From a virus: a stretch of 34,524 nt of DNA. Below, piece by piece: positions 15,160 through 20,950 of this stretch. Every line of letters starts with the position of its first letter. Position 1 is the first letter of the stretch. A program made the translations under genes and the position numbers. A model generated the notes under the pieces. It saw only the letters and a list, made by a program, of their open reading frames with translations. It was not told the DNA's origin and ran no database searches. Location: the IMG/VR virus record IMGVR_UViG_3300023180_000196, positions 1-34,524 of that record; one strand, 5' to 3'.

Positions 15160-15179
15160 AGTTAGACGTGGCTAACTTT
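15158..15179. repeat. Inverted repeat AAAGTTAG / CTAACTTT
   Basis: Perfect 8-bp arms around ACGTGG. It overlaps the end of rightward promoter candidate 1 and lies upstream of candidate 2, which suits a repressor site controlling the rightward arm. No T-run follows, so a terminator is unlikely. Confidence 0.5.
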
Positions 15180-15186
15180 ATTAGGC

Positions 15187-15217
15187 TGTACAAAACAACA
15201 ACGGCGGTGCTTATAAT
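15187..15217 (+). promoter_or_regulatory. Rightward promoter candidate 2
   Basis: Perfect -10 TATAAT (15212-15217). The -35 is poor: TGTACA (15187-15192) at a long 19-bp spacing. Transcription from here would read the palindrome copy at 15348 and the gene at 15442. Confidence 0.4.
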
Positions 15218-15249
15218 CTTAGACTATACCCCACTTCTAGCGTTCCGCT

Positions 15250-15273
15250 TTTGTTCCACCATGAGAACAAAAC
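15250..15273. repeat. Inverted repeat TTTTGTTC / GAACAAAA
   Basis: Perfect 8-bp arms around 8 bases, followed by CGTGAAC. In a rightward transcript it would form a hairpin in the leader of the gene at 15442. It could also be an operator. Confidence 0.45.
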
Positions 15274-15347
15274 GTGAACAACTTCTATCACCGGATTGTG
15301 GCGGCGGTGGCAAGCAAAAAATGCATAAAATACACATAAAAAAAAAC

Positions 15348-15361
15348 GTGATAAATAACAC
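15348..15361. repeat. 14-bp palindrome family, copy 1
   Basis: GTGATAAATAACAC, with A-tracts and ACGTG on the left and CAAAAA on the right. It is 80 bp before the start at 15442, so unlike copies 3-7 it does not directly precede a ribosome site. Confidence 0.8.
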
Positions 15362-15405
15362 AAAAACCAGCTTGCATATGCTTTCCGAATATGCGATAAA
15401 AAGAG

Positions 15406-15419
15406 TGTCAATAGTGACA
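15406..15419. repeat. Inverted repeat TGTCA-ATAG-TGACA
   Basis: A 14-bp perfect inverted repeat 22 bp before ATG 15442. Same length as the palindrome family but different arms, so it is listed apart. Could be an operator of the first rightward gene. Confidence 0.4.
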
Positions 15420-15441
15420 AAACAAATGAAAGGTAAAACCA

Positions 15442-16080
15442 ATGACTAACGTAATCTATGATATTTTCGTAAAGCGCAACAATGCAACACAAGCGTTAAT
15501 CGTAAAGCAAGCGCCGCAAATTCTGGCGCAATGTTGCCAATTTGCAAACGTCATAAACGATGCCCACAATGCCGCGCAATTCGAAACAAAAAACAGCGAA
15601 GCGAAGGCGGGAACCGATGCCATTCGCGAAGCGATTATGAATGACGGCCATTTTGCTTGGCTGTATGATACGAAAGGCAAGCCAAATAAGAAAGGCATAT
15701 CAAAATTGATTATGTCCGATGCAATGCGTAAAATTCGCGAAGGTATGCTTTTCCTTGCCGATGAAAATAACGCCGATTTATTCATAGCGTGGGCCGAAAG
15801 CAAGCCAAATAAATCCGGTGTTTGCGACTTTGCAAATATCAAAAAAGCAATCACGCCGAAAGCAGAAAAGACAAAAAGCGCAAGCGAAGCCACAAGCGAT
15901 GAAAGCGAAACAATCGAAAGCGCAACCGATACCGATGCAAAAAGAACACCAGCAGAATTTTTGGCATGGGTTTACAAGCAAGCAATGGTAGAGTTTAACA
16001 TGGACCCTGTAGAGTTTGCACAATTTGCCGAAAGTCCAGAAGGCATGAAAATTGCCGATGAATTTATCAAAGCGGCATAA
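15442..16080 (+). CDS. First rightward gene, unknown function
   Basis: 212 codons from ATG 15442 with AAAGG 9 nt upstream. The protein is Ala/Lys/Glu/Asn-rich. The N-terminal half (residues 1-130) looks like one folded helical domain (QAPQILAQCCQFANVINDAHNAAQF, then FAWLYDTKGKPNKKGISKLIM). A Lys/Ser/Glu/Thr linker at about 140-175 leads to a C-terminal helical unit (TPAEFLAWVYKQAMVEF). The coding strand is A-rich with many GAA, GCG and AAA codons and uses CGC and CGA more than neighbours, a possible sign of separate origin. Its stop touches palindrome copy 2. First gene after the control region, so a regulatory or host-takeover role is conceivable, but no DNA-binding motif was recognised. Confidence 0.7.
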   Translation: MTNVIYDIFVKRNNATQALIVKQAPQILAQCCQFANVINDAHNAAQFETKNSEAKAGTDAIREAIMNDGHFAWLYDTKGKPNKKGISKLIMSDAMRKIREGMLFLADENNADLFIAWAESKPNKSGVCDFANIKKAITPKAEKTKSASEATSDESETIESATDTDAKRTPAEFLAWVYKQAMVEFNMDPVEFAQFAESPEGMKIADEFIKAA

Positions 16081-16083
16081 AAC

Positions 16084-16097
16084 GTGATAAATATCAC
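16084..16097. repeat. 14-bp palindrome family, copy 2
   Basis: GTGATAAATATCAC, fully paired arms (A/T at the variable position), inside CGTG...CACG. It starts 3 bp after the stop codon of the 15442 gene and is followed by the terminator at 16111 instead of a gene. Confidence 0.85.
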
Positions 16098-16110
16098 GAA
16101 AAACCAATTC

Positions 16111-16142
16111 AATAGGCTGGATTTATTCCGGCCTATTTTTTT
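16111..16142 (+). terminator. Rho-independent terminator
   Basis: Stem AATAGGCTGG (16111-16120) with CCGGCCTATT (16128-16137), 10 bp with one G-U pair, 7-nt loop, then seven T (16136-16142). It ends the transcript of the 15442 gene and isolates it from the rest of the rightward arm. Confidence 0.9.
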
Positions 16143-16153
16143 GCCTGTGTTTT

Positions 16154-16171
16154 GTATTAGCATACTAAAAC
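16154..16171 (+). repeat. 18-bp repeat, copy 2
   Basis: GTATTAGCATACTAAAAC, 15 of 18 identical to 15014-15031. It lies 11 bp after the terminator and before the cluster from 16353, where a new promoter is needed. Confidence 0.35.
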
Positions 16172-16190
16172 GCCAGCCAGCACATTAGGA

Positions 16191-16228
16191 TAGTAGTGGT
16201 GCGGTGGTGGTGCGGTGGTGGTGGTGGC
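16191..16228. repeat. GGT/TGG triplet repeat
   Basis: A G/T-rich simple repeat with units of GGTGC and GGTGG, between the terminator at 16111 and the gene at 16353. The rest of this 270-bp gap holds only palindrome copies 2 and 3 and the 18-bp repeat. The tract may be slippage-prone. Confidence 0.7.
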
Positions 16229-16321
16229 AATGCCATTTTGGTGGGCCACTGGACATACCTATTTATATGTGCTACAGTATATGGACAGTCAGAAATTGGT
16301 CTGGCTGATGGTTCAAAAAAC

Positions 16322-16335
16322 GTGATAAATAACAC
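16322..16335. repeat. 14-bp palindrome family, copy 3
   Basis: GTGATAAATAACAC in CAAAAAACGTG...CACGAAAA. Seventeen nt separate it from ATG 16353, and the ribosome site GGAG falls in that interval. Left flank GATGGTTCAAAAAACGTG is shared with copies 4 and 5 apart from one base. Confidence 0.85.
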
Positions 16336-16352
16336 GAAAATGGAGTAGCACG

Positions 16353-16592
16353 ATGCAAGAATTAGTGACAGTGACAGCCAAAAACTTCTTTGTTTCATAC
16401 ACATCTGGATATGGAATTGAAGGTAGCCGTTTGAATGTAAGTTATGGCGTGTCTGGTAAGACATCCCATATATTGACTAGGGATTTTCCTACAGAAGATG
16501 AGGCAAAACAATATGCGCTTGACATGGGCTATTTAGTACCACATCGTAAAACCATGCAGGTTGTCGTTGGCAATGGTCAAAAAACGTGTTAA
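16353..16592 (+). CDS. Small protein, unknown function
   Basis: 79 codons from ATG 16353 with GGAG 7 nt upstream. Beta-rich pattern (FFVSYTSGYGIEGSRLNVSYG) followed by a helix (TEDEAKQYALDMGYLVP) and a strand, like a small alpha/beta fold. The stop codon and the last residues (QKTC) are encoded by palindrome copy 4 itself, so the element invades the coding end. No family recognised. Confidence 0.6.
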   Translation: MQELVTVTAKNFFVSYTSGYGIEGSRLNVSYGVSGKTSHILTRDFPTEDEAKQYALDMGYLVPHRKTMQVVVGNGQKTC

Positions 16593-16599
16593 TTATCAC
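16586..16599. repeat. 14-bp palindrome family, copy 4
   Basis: GTGTTAATTATCAC (T/T mismatch at the variable pair). The stop codon of the previous gene lies inside it (16590-16592). ATG 16621 follows 21 nt later with GAGG between. Confidence 0.85.
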
Positions 16600-16620
16600 A
16601 AAATTTAGCGAGGTAGTCTG

Positions 16621-16872
16621 ATGAAAAACAAGGGTTTTGAGAATGGCAATGTGGTGCCAATCGTGTCTGGTAATGTTCAATCGTTTTGGGTGGAGATGCC
16701 TAATGAATACAGAAAACGTGATGAACGTATCTATCCGATATTGCGTACAGGTATGCACGACAGCGCAATGCAAACTTACCTTGAGGCTGAGTGTAGGCGA
16801 AAAAAAGAGAAAGCCGCCAGAATATTTGGTGGGCTTGCTGCCAAACTTCGTGCCAAGCGGGATGCCGTTTGA
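16621..16872 (+). CDS. Small basic protein, unknown function
   Basis: 83 codons from ATG 16621 with GAGG 8 nt upstream. The N-terminal half is mixed (ENGNVVPIVSGNVQSFWVEM), the C-terminal half a basic helix (ECRRKKEKAARIFGGLAAKLRAKRDAV). Flanked on both sides by palindrome copies 4 and 5. No family recognised. Confidence 0.55.
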   Translation: MKNKGFENGNVVPIVSGNVQSFWVEMPNEYRKRDERIYPILRTGMHDSAMQTYLEAECRRKKEKAARIFGGLAAKLRAKRDAV

Positions 16873-16916
16873 CATTCGCAGATGGCTATGCTAGGCTTTA
16901 TTCATGGTCAAAAAAC

Positions 16917-16930
16917 GTGGTAATTACCAC
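16917..16930. repeat. 14-bp palindrome family, copy 5
   Basis: GTGGTAATTACCAC, a perfect 14-bp palindrome (G/C at the variable pair). It lies 44 bp after the previous stop and 20 nt before ATG 16951, with GAAAGG between. Confidence 0.88.
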
Positions 16931-16950
16931 AAAATATGAAAGGCAAGATA

Positions 16951-17136
16951 ATGACTATCAATCACAATCTTCTGACTGATGTTATCCGTAGCATCAAGGC
17001 TGATCCTTCCGACAAAAACATGGAAACACAGGTTAACCGTCTGGACAGAGAACACAAACTGCATTTCGCTACGCTTCTGCGTATTGTTGAACGTGGAGAC
17101 GGCTTGCATCCTAACCTTGAAAATGTTGAGGTGTAA
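16951..17136 (+). CDS. Small helical protein, unknown function
   Basis: 61 codons. ATG 16951 is chosen over ATG 16936, because GAAAGG lies between the two and gives 7-nt spacing to 16951. The protein is polar and helical (LTDVIRSIKADPSDKNMETQ, then EHKLHFATLLRIVERGDG). The next gene starts 2 nt after its stop, so the two are probably co-translated. No family recognised. Confidence 0.6.
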   Translation: MTINHNLLTDVIRSIKADPSDKNMETQVNRLDREHKLHFATLLRIVERGDGLHPNLENVEV

Positions 17137-17138
17137 TC

Positions 17139-17369
17139 ATGGTTATCCATCAATTCACAACATCTGAACCCAACCCACCATTTGCTGAGATGCGTATGTC
17201 GTCCTATAATGACTATTGCTTTGACTGTGACTGTGAGGGCATCAAACCTATTGACTGGGGTACATACAAAATGCTAGTCGGTGAATTGATTGCTATTCGC
17301 AAATATACTGAAGCGGCGGCGTGTATGTATGCACAAAAGCTGGCGTTTGATCGCTATCATTCAAACTAA
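17139..17369 (+). CDS. Small Cys-containing protein, unknown function
   Basis: 76 codons from ATG 17139, with GAGG 9 nt upstream inside the preceding gene's end. A Cys/Asp cluster (DYCFDCDCEGIKP) sits near residues 25-37 and may bind metal, followed by helices (AIRKYTEAAACMYAQKLAFD). Palindrome copy 6 follows its stop after 5 bp. No family recognised. Confidence 0.55.
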   Translation: MVIHQFTTSEPNPPFAEMRMSSYNDYCFDCDCEGIKPIDWGTYKMLVGELIAIRKYTEAAACMYAQKLAFDRYHSN

Positions 17370-17374
17370 AAAAC

Positions 17375-17388
17375 GTGTTATTTAACAC
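17375..17388. repeat. 14-bp palindrome family, copy 6
   Basis: GTGTTATTTAACAC, fully paired arms (T/A at the variable position). Begins 5 bp after a stop codon and ends 17 nt before ATG 17406, with CGGAG between. Confidence 0.88.
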
Positions 17389-17405
17389 AAAAAACGGAGA
17401 TGAAA

Positions 17406-18107
17406 ATGACTTACAATCTTATCGGTGTCGGCAACAATGCCAAGACAATCAAGGGTGACGGCTCTGAATACATGACAGCCATCAAGTACATGAAGCCATT
17501 CAAGACTGTCTATCGTGGTAAGGTTCACAATCTATGCGCCATGGCTGAGACTGCCTTGTGCCACCAAGGTTGCCTCTATTCCGCTGGTCGTGGGCAGATG
17601 TCTAGTGTACAGCGTGGTCGTGAGCGTAAGACATTGTGGTATATCTCAGATCGCATCGGGTTTATGGATGCGCTTATCAACGATATCAATGTGTTCAGAC
17701 GCAGACAGATCAAGAATGGTGTTCAACCTTGTGTGCGCCTAAATGGTACTAGCGACATAATGTATGAGAAATCTGGCATCATGGAGCAGTTTCCAGACGT
17801 GCAATTCTATGACTACACAAAGATTGTCAAACGTGCCTATGCCAAATTGCCTGACAATTACCATCTGACGCTATCCTACAGCGAGGCTGACATGGATTAT
17901 GCTGACAGTGTTTATCAGGCAGTGCTTGACACTGGTGTCAATATGGCTGTAGTGTTTCGTGACAAATTGCCTGAGACATTTCGTGGATTGCGTGTTATTG
18001 ACGGTGACAAGGACGATCTGCGCTTTCTTGACCCGAAGGGTGTTGTTGTAGGACTAAAAGCCAAGGGCAGTGCCAAGAAAGACACCAGCGGCTTTGTTGT
18101 AGGCTAA
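17406..18107 (+). CDS. DUF7227-like protein with three-Cys motif
   Basis: 233 codons. ATG 17406 is chosen because GGAG ends at 17399; an ATG touching it at 17400 has no spacing. The sequence LCAMAETALCHQGCLYSAGRG gives three Cys (C44, C52, C56) followed by GRG, then a helix with the SVQRGRERKTLWY pattern, a RLNGTSDIMYE strand end, QFPDVQFYDYTK, LTLSYSEADMDYA, and MAVVFRDKLPETFRG...GDKDDLRFLDPKGVVVGLKAKG. I recognise this as a widespread phage protein family (DUF7227, unverified) whose alternating strands and helices suggest a TIM-barrel. The Cys cluster at the N-terminus with a barrel recalls radical-SAM-type proteins, but the canonical CxxxCxxC is not present, so this is only a hypothesis. 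Flanked by palindrome copies 6 and 7. Confidence 0.65.
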   Translation: MTYNLIGVGNNAKTIKGDGSEYMTAIKYMKPFKTVYRGKVHNLCAMAETALCHQGCLYSAGRGQMSSVQRGRERKTLWYISDRIGFMDALINDINVFRRRQIKNGVQPCVRLNGTSDIMYEKSGIMEQFPDVQFYDYTKIVKRAYAKLPDNYHLTLSYSEADMDYADSVYQAVLDTGVNMAVVFRDKLPETFRGLRVIDGDKDDLRFLDPKGVVVGLKAKGSAKKDTSGFVVG

Positions 18108-18113
18108 AAAAAC

Positions 18114-18127
18114 GTGATAAATAACAC
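18114..18127. repeat. 14-bp palindrome family, copy 7
   Basis: GTGATAAATAACAC, identical to copies 1 and 3. Begins 6 bp after a stop codon and ends 17 nt before ATG 18145, with GGAG between. It is the last copy seen. Confidence 0.85.
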
Positions 18128-18144
18128 AAAAAATGGAGACTAAT

Positions 18145-18399
18145 ATGACTATGTTACATAACATTATCAAGCTACAGCTACCAGACGGTAGAGAAGTGAG
18201 CATCATCCAGAATGGCAATGGGCGTGAAGGCGGTGCTTATGGTCACGCTGACCAGCATATGTGTGAGGTGTCTGTAGAGGGTGAGCCTGACGTGAAGGGT
18301 TATCTTGATCTGTCAGAACTGGTTGAGTACCTGAGATATTTGGACACTACACAGACGCTTAGTGGCCCGATTGATGGGAGCAAATATGAACATGACTGA
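18145..18399 (+). CDS. Small protein, unknown function
   Basis: 84 codons. ATG 18145 has GGAG 6 nt upstream; the ATG at 18133 overlaps that ribosome site and is rejected. Beta-rich start (IIKLQLPDGREVSIIQNGNG), His residues (GHADQHMCEV), then a DLSELVEYLRYLD helix. Overlaps the next gene by 14 nt. No family recognised. Confidence 0.55.
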   Translation: MTMLHNIIKLQLPDGREVSIIQNGNGREGGAYGHADQHMCEVSVEGEPDVKGYLDLSELVEYLRYLDTTQTLSGPIDGSKYEHD

Positions 18400-18607
18400 G
18401 CAACAGCAAATGAGTATGTTTGGGTGTCTATTATCTGACTTGGATGCGGATATTCAGGAGTGTAAAGACGATCTTGTGTATAGTTTGACAGGGTTTGCAA
18501 TGTCTGTATTATCTGACGCACAGGAGCAGATGGCTATGGGTTTGTATGATAAATCCAGACAGTATATCAACATTGCTAAGTATATAATCAAACAAATGGA
18601 GGACTAA
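18386..18607 (+). CDS. Small helical protein, unknown function
   Basis: 73 codons from ATG 18386 with GGGAG 5 nt upstream; an earlier GTG (18362) lacks a ribosome site. All-helical and acidic in its first half (MSMFGCLLSDLDADIQECKDD), then YSLTGFAMSVLSDAQEQMAMG. The next gene follows by 1 nt. No family recognised. Confidence 0.55.
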   Translation: MNMTEQQQMSMFGCLLSDLDADIQECKDDLVYSLTGFAMSVLSDAQEQMAMGLYDKSRQYINIAKYIIKQMED

Positions 18608-18608
18608 A

Positions 18609-18842
18609 ATGGAACACTATATGTCACATTGGGAATTGCAACCTGACACGCAGAACACATGGACAAGTGTAAATTGTGCCAATGGTCGTGCGGAGATTAT
18701 CAAGAACATTGGGTGTTGGATGCTTGAGATACGATTTGACAGTGGCAAGTATCATGTGTCATCGCATAACACTCGTGAGGAAGCTATGCGTCAGGCTGAG
18801 TGCCAAGCAACGTGGACAGTGGATGTTAGTGACTGGTATTGA
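18609..18842 (+). CDS. Small protein, unknown function
   Basis: 77 codons from ATG 18609 with GGAGG upstream. Trp-rich beta pattern (WELQPDTQNTWTSVNCANGRA, IGCWMLEIRFDSGKYHVSS) and a short helix (TREEAMRQAECQATW). The alternation suggests a small beta-sheet fold with one helix. No family recognised. Confidence 0.55.
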   Translation: MEHYMSHWELQPDTQNTWTSVNCANGRAEIIKNIGCWMLEIRFDSGKYHVSSHNTREEAMRQAECQATWTVDVSDWY

Positions 18843-18845
18843 CAA

Positions 18846-19010
18846 ATGGTATATCGTAGTGGTAGAGTTAATCCAGTCGCAAAGGCATTGCTACAGACAG
18901 ACAGACGTAGGTCACAAGTAGTGCCAGACAAAACCAAGTACAACAGAAAGAAGGACAAAGACAATGCAAATAAAAGTAGAAAAGATGAAGCGTATCGCAC
19001 CGAAGGCTGA
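18846..19010 (+). CDS. 54-residue basic protein of recurrent phage type
   Basis: Starts at ATG 18846, 3 nt after the previous stop, and ends at TGA 19010. The peptide begins MVYRSGRVNPVAKALLQTDR and continues with a VVPDKTKYNRKK motif. RNPVAKAL...VVPxKxxYxRK is a pattern I know from many phage genomes as a small conserved protein without function. The last third is Lys/Asp/Asn-rich. It overlaps the next small gene by 47 nt in another frame. Confidence 0.6.
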   Translation: MVYRSGRVNPVAKALLQTDRRRSQVVPDKTKYNRKKDKDNANKSRKDEAYRTEG

Positions 19011-19104
19011 CGGTCAGCGTGACCATTGGCGGCGTGATAAAAAGACTAAAACCCTGAAGCGTAAGGCGGCCCGACAAGCCAAGCGTTTCACCCAAGCGGC
19101 ATAA
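18964..19104 (+). CDS. 46-residue basic protein, unknown function
   Basis: Starts at ATG 18964 with AAGGA 8 nt upstream and ends at TAA 19104. About 40% of residues are Lys, Arg or His (contains WRRDKKTKTLKRKAARQAKR), so it likely binds nucleic acid. It overlaps the end of the preceding gene. An inverted repeat starts right after its stop. Confidence 0.55.
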   Translation: MQIKVEKMKRIAPKADGQRDHWRRDKKTKTLKRKAARQAKRFTQAA

Positions 19105-19119
19105 TGTAACGCCGTTACA
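19105..19119. repeat. Inverted repeat TGTAAC-GCC-GTTACA
   Basis: Perfect 6-bp arms immediately after a stop codon and 30 bp before the next gene's ATG, the same placement as the 14-bp palindromes, but with a different sequence. Could be an unrelated operator or a diverged functional counterpart. Confidence 0.5.
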
Positions 19120-19149
19120 AAAACTAACCAACAGAAAAGGAGACAAATC

Positions 19150-19398
19150 ATGTCATACATCAAAGTGAAAGCAGTCAACATTCTCAACACAGTAACAGGC
19201 ACAAAGCCAACCATTGATCGTGTCAATGAGTACACATACAACCACATGGGCAAATACTATGTAGGCCCATCGGCTGGTGGTCAGTTTCTGCAAGTCAATG
19301 ATGGTCTGCACATTCGCTATTATGGCAATCCATTCTGGAACCTGTATCGGATTGTATCCAAGCAGGGTACAGACTTTGTAATCCATCAAGCAAAGTAA
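19150..19398 (+). CDS. Small beta-rich protein, unknown function
   Basis: 82 codons from ATG 19150 with AAAGGAGA 8 nt upstream. Tyr/Asn/Gly-rich, with strand-like stretches (YIKVKAVNILNTVTGTKPTI, then GKYYVGPSAGGQFLQV). Probably a small beta-sheet fold. No family recognised. Confidence 0.55.
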   Translation: MSYIKVKAVNILNTVTGTKPTIDRVNEYTYNHMGKYYVGPSAGGQFLQVNDGLHIRYYGNPFWNLYRIVSKQGTDFVIHQAK

Positions 19399-19447
19399 CA
19401 ACATAGGGGTGGTCATAGTGCCACCCCACCTACTCTGGAGACAGATA

Positions 19448-19879
19448 ATGACTTCTATTACTCAATACACAGTAGCCGACTACAATGTGAATGTATTTCG
19501 TGGTCATGTGCGAGAAGATGGTCGCATACTTCACGGCATCAGATCAGATGGTGTCTTGGAGTGGCGCAAACCAGATGCCTATAAACGGCATGAGGACAAT
19601 CGCCGTAAGCGTAATGCCTACAAACGTGCAAGGCGTAAGCATTGGCTGGACAAATACAAGTTGCATCATGGGTGTAGCGTGTGTGGCACAAAGGACATTC
19701 ACCCATTCATGCTGCAAATGGATCACCTTGATCCAAGCACTAAGATTGGTAATGTCGGTGATCTTGCGACAGGAAGTCTGCGTAAATTCATTGACGAGAT
19801 ACGTAAATGCCGCATCGTATGTCTGCCATGTCATGTGGAACATACAAACATACAAAGACAGAATGGAGAACTCTCATGA
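19448..19879 (+). CDS. HNH endonuclease
   Basis: 143 codons. ATG 19448 has CTGGAG 8 nt upstream; an in-frame GTG at 19409 lacks one. The N-terminal 65 residues end in a strongly basic helix (RRKRNAYKRARRKHW). The HNH part has a zinc pair CSVCG (C76, C79), the core MDHLDP (D92-H93), and a second pair CLPCH (C125, C128) with H132 as third catalytic-type residue. It should cut DNA. It could be a free-standing homing endonuclease or a phage DNA-metabolism enzyme; no intron is visible near it. Overlaps the next gene by 4 nt. Confidence 0.8.
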   Translation: MTSITQYTVADYNVNVFRGHVREDGRILHGIRSDGVLEWRKPDAYKRHEDNRRKRNAYKRARRKHWLDKYKLHHGCSVCGTKDIHPFMLQMDHLDPSTKIGNVGDLATGSLRKFIDEIRKCRIVCLPCHVEHTNIQRQNGELS

Positions 19880-20109
19880 GACCCAAGTTCGAAAACACAC
19901 TGGAGATCGTGAAACTCAGACAAAAGTTGTGTTTTTACCAAGGTAAGTTGTCAGGTATCTATGAACTACTGGATATGGCTTCAGAATGGCTATCAGAAGA
20001 TGAAATGGACAACATAAAGCTAGAAGTGGAAACCCTCGCTTCCATTTACTACATGACTGTAGAAAGCACAGAAGATGAAATCGAAGAATTGTTGCAGAAG
20101 GAGAACTAA
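19876..20109 (+). CDS. Small acidic coiled-coil protein
   Basis: 77 codons from ATG 19876 (ATGA overlap with the HNH gene; GGAG 6 nt upstream). Helical with heptad-like spacing (ENTLEIVKLRQKLCFYQGKL), a Trp (SEWLSEDEMD), and a very acidic end (ESTEDEIEELLQKEN). Could be an adaptor or inhibitor. No family recognised. Confidence 0.55.
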   Translation: MRPKFENTLEIVKLRQKLCFYQGKLSGIYELLDMASEWLSEDEMDNIKLEVETLASIYYMTVESTEDEIEELLQKEN

Positions 20110-20110
20110 A

Positions 20111-20263
20111 ATGGAAGAAATTAAAATGGACATTACGTGTGACCTTAATGAATGGGATCAAGAGCGTATTTGTGAAATAGTCATTGATTTCCTTGACGAT
20201 AAAGGGATAGAGTGGGATTCATGCAGTTTCACGTTAATAGCGGAGTACTCACCAGATGAATAG
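20111..20263 (+). CDS. 50-residue acidic protein, unknown function
   Basis: Starts at ATG 20111, 1 nt after the upstream stop, with GGAG about 7 nt upstream; ends at TAG 20263. Rich in Asp and Glu, with two Cys (TCDLNEWDQERICEIV). Overlaps the next gene start by 8 nt. No family recognised. Confidence 0.5.
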   Translation: MEEIKMDITCDLNEWDQERICEIVIDFLDDKGIEWDSCSFTLIAEYSPDE

Positions 20264-20756
20264 GTTCATAATTGACTTTCACCCCGCTGGCATTGCCAAG
20301 TCTATGTGTGACAAGCACATTGTCAAAATGCCACTGGAAGAAGCGCAGATGCTGTCTTTTGCTGTCAAGCGTTATCTGCCTGACATTGAAGGCTTGCAGG
20401 GTGGTCCAAAGGCACACGCCAAGCACCCATGTACTCTGTGGGCAGGTAATACACGAGCAAACTATATGTTCGGTTGCATGATGCTAGATGAGATGTCGCA
20501 AGAATACACAAGGCGATATGGAAAAGTGCATAAATGCTCATTGCTCTTGCCACGGCTAAAGGAACTTGCTATACATATTCCAGAAGGCCAAATTACTAAG
20601 CACCCACAGTGCTTTGGTGTAGGTAATGACCATCTAAAGACTACAGAAACATGGCCTGTCGAGGCTTACAGAAACTATTACCGCTGGAAGTATCAAACTA
20701 CAGACTGGTGCGGTAAGTACAAACTGAGGGAGGTTCCAAAATGGTTATCCGCATAG
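20256..20756 (+). CDS. Conserved phage protein, possible DNA repair glycosylase-like
   Basis: 166 codons from ATG 20256. The start (IDFHPAGIAKSMCDKHIVKMPLEEAQML) with CDKH-V-KM and the later HPCTLWAGNTRANYMFG, EYTRRYGKVHK, and final AYRNYYRWK...W motifs form a family common in marine phages and cyanophages. The HIVKMxLE and HPxxxW residues are conserved-looking and the fold is helical. I have seen members compared with pyrimidine-dimer glycosylase-type proteins, but cannot verify it. Overlaps the neighbours on both sides. Confidence 0.65.
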   Translation: MNRFIIDFHPAGIAKSMCDKHIVKMPLEEAQMLSFAVKRYLPDIEGLQGGPKAHAKHPCTLWAGNTRANYMFGCMMLDEMSQEYTRRYGKVHKCSLLLPRLKELAIHIPEGQITKHPQCFGVGNDHLKTTETWPVEAYRNYYRWKYQTTDWCGKYKLREVPKWLSA

Positions 20757-20950
20757 ACAATCTTACAGATGAAGAAGCAGTAGCAATTTTGCAGATGTTG
20801 AATGAAGCGATTGACCTACACTTCGGTGAAGCAATGTTCAGTGTGCGTGATTGGGAATACTTTGACCTTGACGCCGCAAGACTTTCAGCCTATAAAAAAT
20901 ATCGTACATGGTACGAAATGATCTATGGAAAGGAGACTAACGATGCCTAA
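20741..20950 (+). CDS. Small helical protein, unknown function
   Basis: 69 codons from ATG 20741, with GGGAGG 9 nt upstream within the preceding gene. Acidic helices (LTDEEAVAILQMLNEAIDLH), then Trp/Tyr-rich (VRDWEYFDLD, YRTWYEMIYG). Overlaps both neighbours by 16 and 8 nt. No family recognised. Confidence 0.55.
   Translation: MVIRIDNLTDEEAVAILQMLNEAIDLHFGEAMFSVRDWEYFDLDAARLSAYKKYRTWYEMIYGKETNDA

Larger units (their letters stand above)
14588..15441. other. Divergent intergenic control region (854 bp)
   Basis: Separates the leftward (minus) from the rightward (plus) arm and has no convincing gene. It contains a perfect leftward sigma70 promoter, AGTG/CACT repeats in its leader, at least six perfect inverted repeats, one GC-rich terminator-like hairpin, two rightward promoter candidates and the first copy of the 14-bp palindrome family. 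An ATATATA-type, AT-rich background makes it also a candidate replication origin. The separate elements are listed below. Confidence 0.8.

Noticed and set aside
14971-15165. 64-codon plus-strand frame in the control region
   Set aside because: No ribosome site, includes the terminator-like hairpin and the 18-bp repeat, and no protein-like pattern.
15168-15449. Open frame of up to 93 codons before the 15442 gene (inner ATG at 15261)
   Set aside because: No ribosome site before any start, it reads through an inverted repeat and palindrome copy 1, which elsewhere lie between genes, and the composition looks non-coding.
16084-16097. Palindrome copy 2 as a terminator
   Set aside because: The stem is AT-rich and not followed by a T-run; the real terminator is 14 bp further at 16111-16142.
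15301-18130. CRISPR array from the repeated palindromes
   Set aside because: The repeats are 14 bp with long gene-sized spacing and genes in between, and no cas1 or cas2 is present; the Cas4-like protein is a phage nuclease.
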